From NCBI GenBank assembly GCA_028382005.1, contig JAOESH010000001.1, positions 100,798 through 164,797 on the forward strand: 64,000 nt of DNA, written 5' to 3'. This DNA comes from Pseudomonadota bacterium (GTDB lineage: Bacteria > Pseudomonadota > Alphaproteobacteria > Puniceispirillales > Marisalimonadaceae). Positions 61,612 to 64,000 of the stretch are shown here, piece after piece. A program made the translations under genes and the position numbers. Each line of letters begins with the position of its first letter. Positions within the stretch are counted from its first letter, which is position 1. The notes under the pieces were generated by a model, which saw only the letters and a program-made list of their open reading frames with translations, was not told where the DNA came from and ran no database searches.

Positions 61612-64000
61612 CTAATTGTGAAGACCTAGATCTTTAGCAATTTTCCAAACTCTCCAATGATCATGTGGCATATGTGCTTGGGTTAATCCAAATGGTTTGA
61701 AAGCATCATGTACAGCATTTGAAAAAGCAGACACTCCTCCAACATTAGGACTTTCTCCTACACCCTTTGCACCAATAGGATGATGCGGGCTTGGTGTTAC
61801 TGTATAATCAGTTTCATAAGTTGGTGTTTCCCACGCAGTCGGAATAAAAAAGTCCATTAAAGTGCCTGTCATAACATTTCCTTGCTCATCGTAAGCAATT
61901 TCCTGTCCCATAGATATAGCTAGGGCTTCTGTTAAGCCACCGTGAACCTGTCCTTCGATAATCATTGGATTAATTCGAGTGCCACAGTCGTCAAGAGCAT
62001 AAACCTTTTTAATGTCACTAACTCCCGTATCTACATCAATTTCCATAACAACCACATAAGCACCATTTGGATATGTCATATTTGGAGGATCATAATAACT
62101 AACAGCTTCTAAACCGGGTTCAACGCCAGGGATAGCCTGATTATAAGAAGCAAATGCGATCTCTTTCATGGTTTTAAACTTTTCAGGTGCACCTTTGACT
62201 GAAAATCTATCAACATCCCATTCTACATCATCGTCATGAACTTCTAATAAATAAGCAGCAATCATTTGTGCCTTTGCTCTTATTTTTCTACCAGCCATTG
62301 CAGTTGCTGCCCCGGCCACTGGTGTAGAACGAGATCCATAAGTTCCTAATCCATAAGGAGCAGTATCCGTGTCACCCTCTTCTAGTGTAATGTCGGATGC
62401 AGGAATACCAATTTCAGATGCTAAAATTTGAGCAAATGTTGTGGCATGACCTTGACCTTGTGAAATAGTTCCTAATCTTGCTATAGCTGACCCCGTTGGA
62501 TGTATTCTTATTTCACAAGCATCAAACATACCTAAGCCAAGAATATCACAATTTTTTACAGGACCAGCTCCTACTATTTCTGTAAAGTGACTAAGACCAA
62601 TACCCATCAACTTTCTTGATTTACCGTCTTTAAATAATTGAAGTTGTTTTTTTTGATCTTCTCTTAGTTGTCTATAATTAACGGCTTCAAGAGCTTTGTC
62701 CCAAGCTCGATGATAATCACCCGAATCATACTCCCAGCCAAGAGCCGAAGTATATGGGAATTGCTCTTTTTTAATGAAGTTTTTCGATCGAAGCTCAGCG
62801 GAGTCTATTCCCAATTTTAACGCAAGAACTTCTATCATTCTTTCTATAAAATATGAGGCTTCTGTTACTCTAAAAGAGCATCTGTATGCAACGCCGCCAG
62901 GGGCTTTGTTAGTATAAACACCATCGACAGCTAAATAAGCAACAGGAATGTCATATGAACCAGTACAAATATTCATAAAACCAGCTGGGAACTTAGTAGG
63001 ATCTGCGCATGCATCAAATGCACCATGATCAGCTGTTGTGTGACACCATAACCCAGTAATTTTTCCATCCTTGGTTGCTGATATCTTACCACGCATCCAA
63101 TAATCTCTTGCAAAAGCTGTGGCCATTAAGTTGTCCATTCTATCTTCCACCCACTTAATTGGAACTCCTGTTACAATTGAAGCTACAATTGAACAAATGT
63201 AACCAGGATAAACGCCAACTTTATTTCCAAATCCTCCACCAATGTCTGGAGAAATAATTCTAATATTATGTTCTGGAATATTTGAAATTAACGAAGCAAC
63301 AGTCCTTACTGCGTGTGGTGCTTGAAAAGTACCCCAAACCGTAAGTTTTCCGTTAACTTTATCCATTGAAGCAACACAACCACAAGTTTCAAGAGGACAA
63401 GGATGAGTTCTGTGATAATAAACCATTTCATCCGCAACAACTTCTGCTTCATCTATAACTTTATTAGTTTCTTCCTTTTCACCTGCCTCCCAGGTAAATA
63501 TGTGATTCGGATGTCTTCTTGCACCATGAGCCCCCTCTTTCTGATCAGCAATATCTTCTCTTAAAATAGGTGCATCTTTCAGTTCCGCCTTAAAAGGGTC
63601 AGTTACTACCGGTAACTCATCGTATTCAACTTTTACCATAGATACACCGTCAGCTACAGCATACCTATCATCTCCAACAACAAAAGCCACTTCTTGTCCT
63701 TGGAAGAGAACCTTACCATCTGCGAGAACCATTTGCTTATCACCGGCCAATGTTGGCATCCAGTGTAAACCCAAAGGTCTTAAATCATCTGCAGTTAAAA
63801 CAGCATGCACACCAGGTAATGCTAAAGCAGCGCTCGTATCTATATTTTTTACTCTAGCATGAGCTAGTGGAGATCGTACGAAATCACCGAATAACATACC
63901 TTTAAGTTTAATGTCATCTACATAATTGCCCTTACCTTGGGTAAAACGAGCATCTTCGACTCGCTTTCTTGAAGTTCCCAGTCCACTTAAAGCACTTTTT
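61612..64000 (-). CDS. coxL: aerobic CO dehydrogenase large subunit, form I (partial at 5' end)
   Basis: The molybdenum-binding subunit that oxidises CO to CO2. The open frame runs past the ATG at 63895-63897 up to the window edge, adding 34 codons ending VEDARFTQGKGNYVDDIKLKG, a normal CoxL lead, so the start lies outside. About 795 residues are present. The active-site loop is GGVAYRCSFRVTEA (AYRCSFR at 62869-62889), with the Cys that binds Cu in the Cu-S-Mo centre; this motif defines form I and separates it from form II (AYRGAGR) and xanthine dehydrogenases. The C-terminal GVGESPNVGG carries the active-site Glu. coxM and coxS are expected upstream. Confidence 0.95.
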   Translation of the reverse strand, partial: KSALSGLGTSRKRVEDARFTQGKGNYVDDIKLKGMLFGDFVRSPLAHARVKNIDTSAALALPGVHAVLTADDLRPLGLHWMPTLAGDKQMVLADGKVLFQGQEVAFVVGDDRYAVADGVSMVKVEYDELPVVTDPFKAELKDAPILREDIADQKEGAHGARRHPNHIFTWEAGEKEETNKVIDEAEVVADEMVYYHRTHPCPLETCGCVASMDKVNGKLTVWGTFQAPHAVRTVASLISNIPEHNIRIISPDIGGGFGNKVGVYPGYICSIVASIVTGVPIKWVEDRMDNLMATAFARDYWMRGKISATKDGKITGLWCHTTADHGAFDACADPTKFPAGFMNICTGSYDIPVAYLAVDGVYTNKAPGGVAYRCSFRVTEASYFIERMIEVLALKLGIDSAELRSKNFIKKEQFPYTSALGWEYDSGDYHRAWDKALEAVNYRQLREDQKKQLQLFKDGKSRKLMGIGLSHFTEIVGAGPVKNCDILGLGMFDACEIRIHPTGSAIARLGTISQGQGHATTFAQILASEIGIPASDITLEEGDTDTAPYGLGTYGSRSTPVAGAATAMAGRKIRAKAQMIAAYLLEVHDDDVEWDVDRFSVKGAPEKFKTMKEIAFASYNQAIPGVEPGLEAVSYYDPPNMTYPNGAYVVVMEIDVDTGVSDIKKVYALDDCGTRINPMIIEGQVHGGLTEALAISMGQEIAYDEQGNVMTGTLMDFFIPTAWETPTYETDYTVTPSPHHPIGAKGVGESPNVGGVSAFSNAVHDAFKPFGLTQAHMPHDHWRVWKIAKDLGLHN

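Overview
The window is a compact, AT-rich (roughly 30% GC by eye) stretch of an alphaproteobacterial chromosome, most likely from a streamlined surface-ocean bacterium. Signs of this are the duplicated ATP synthase b/b' subunits, the order coxB-coxA-ctaB-coxF-ctaG-coxC-SURF1-thrC-M16 peptidase, plant-type GshA, TldD/TldE, the lipid A block and type-2 ArgC. Proteorhodopsin, retinal synthesis and an aerobic CO dehydrogenase locus in one 64 kb piece resemble SAR116-type or other AT-rich marine Alphaproteobacteria; the sequence alone does not settle the clade. I saw no tRNA, rRNA, CRISPR array, insertion sequence or phage gene, and no recognisable transcription factor.

Layout. 1-712: end of the ATP synthase F0 operon (b' partial, b). 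714-6757: a small lipoprotein, ispH-thrB-rnhA, then a peroxiredoxin and a DsbD/ScsB-type thiol reductase on the minus strand, then YqgE. 6764-15227 (minus): the aa3-type cytochrome c oxidase operon (coxB, coxA, ctaB, a 47-residue CoxF-like protein, ctaG, coxC, SURF1) running into thrC and an M16 peptidase. The 5' end of thrC is split by a 9-G homopolymer: one G fewer restores a normal N-terminus. 15494-20147: tldD, gshA, rsmE, ubiA. 20154-25767: phototrophy cassette, with blh, crtY, crtB, crtI and a green-type proton-pumping proteorhodopsin all on the minus strand, a terminator between rhodopsin and crtI, and a divergent 65-residue membrane protein preceded by a Fur-like palindrome. 25779-29644: a gene of uncertain family, argC, tldE, a tyrosine phosphatase. 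29649-35626: MsbA-type ABC exporter and lipid A genes (DUF374, waaA, lpxK, LpxL-type acyltransferase), followed by a decayed outer-membrane-protein tail.

35641-46879: housekeeping (xseA, purD, tadA, rluB, rsmD, mutL, a DUF3035 lipoprotein, lspA, ileS, ribF). 47022-52696: MscS channel, ChaC, a GMC oxidoreductase and TauD-type dioxygenase pair, a GGCT-domain protein, and a TerB/J-domain protein. 52891-57510: acnB with a DSD1-type PLP enzyme and a HAD hydrolase. 57651-64000 (minus): the aerobic CO dehydrogenase accessory set coxL-coxD-coxE-xdhC-mobA-like-coxG. CoxL carries the form I active-site motif AYRCSFR; coxM and coxS presumably lie just beyond the right edge.

Together the genes describe an aerobic heterotroph that could supplement respiration through aa3 oxidase with light (proteorhodopsin, retinal made through lycopene and beta-carotene) and with CO oxidation. 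The accessory parts (rhodopsin cassette, CO dehydrogenase, GMC/TauD) sit between conserved alphaproteobacterial blocks.
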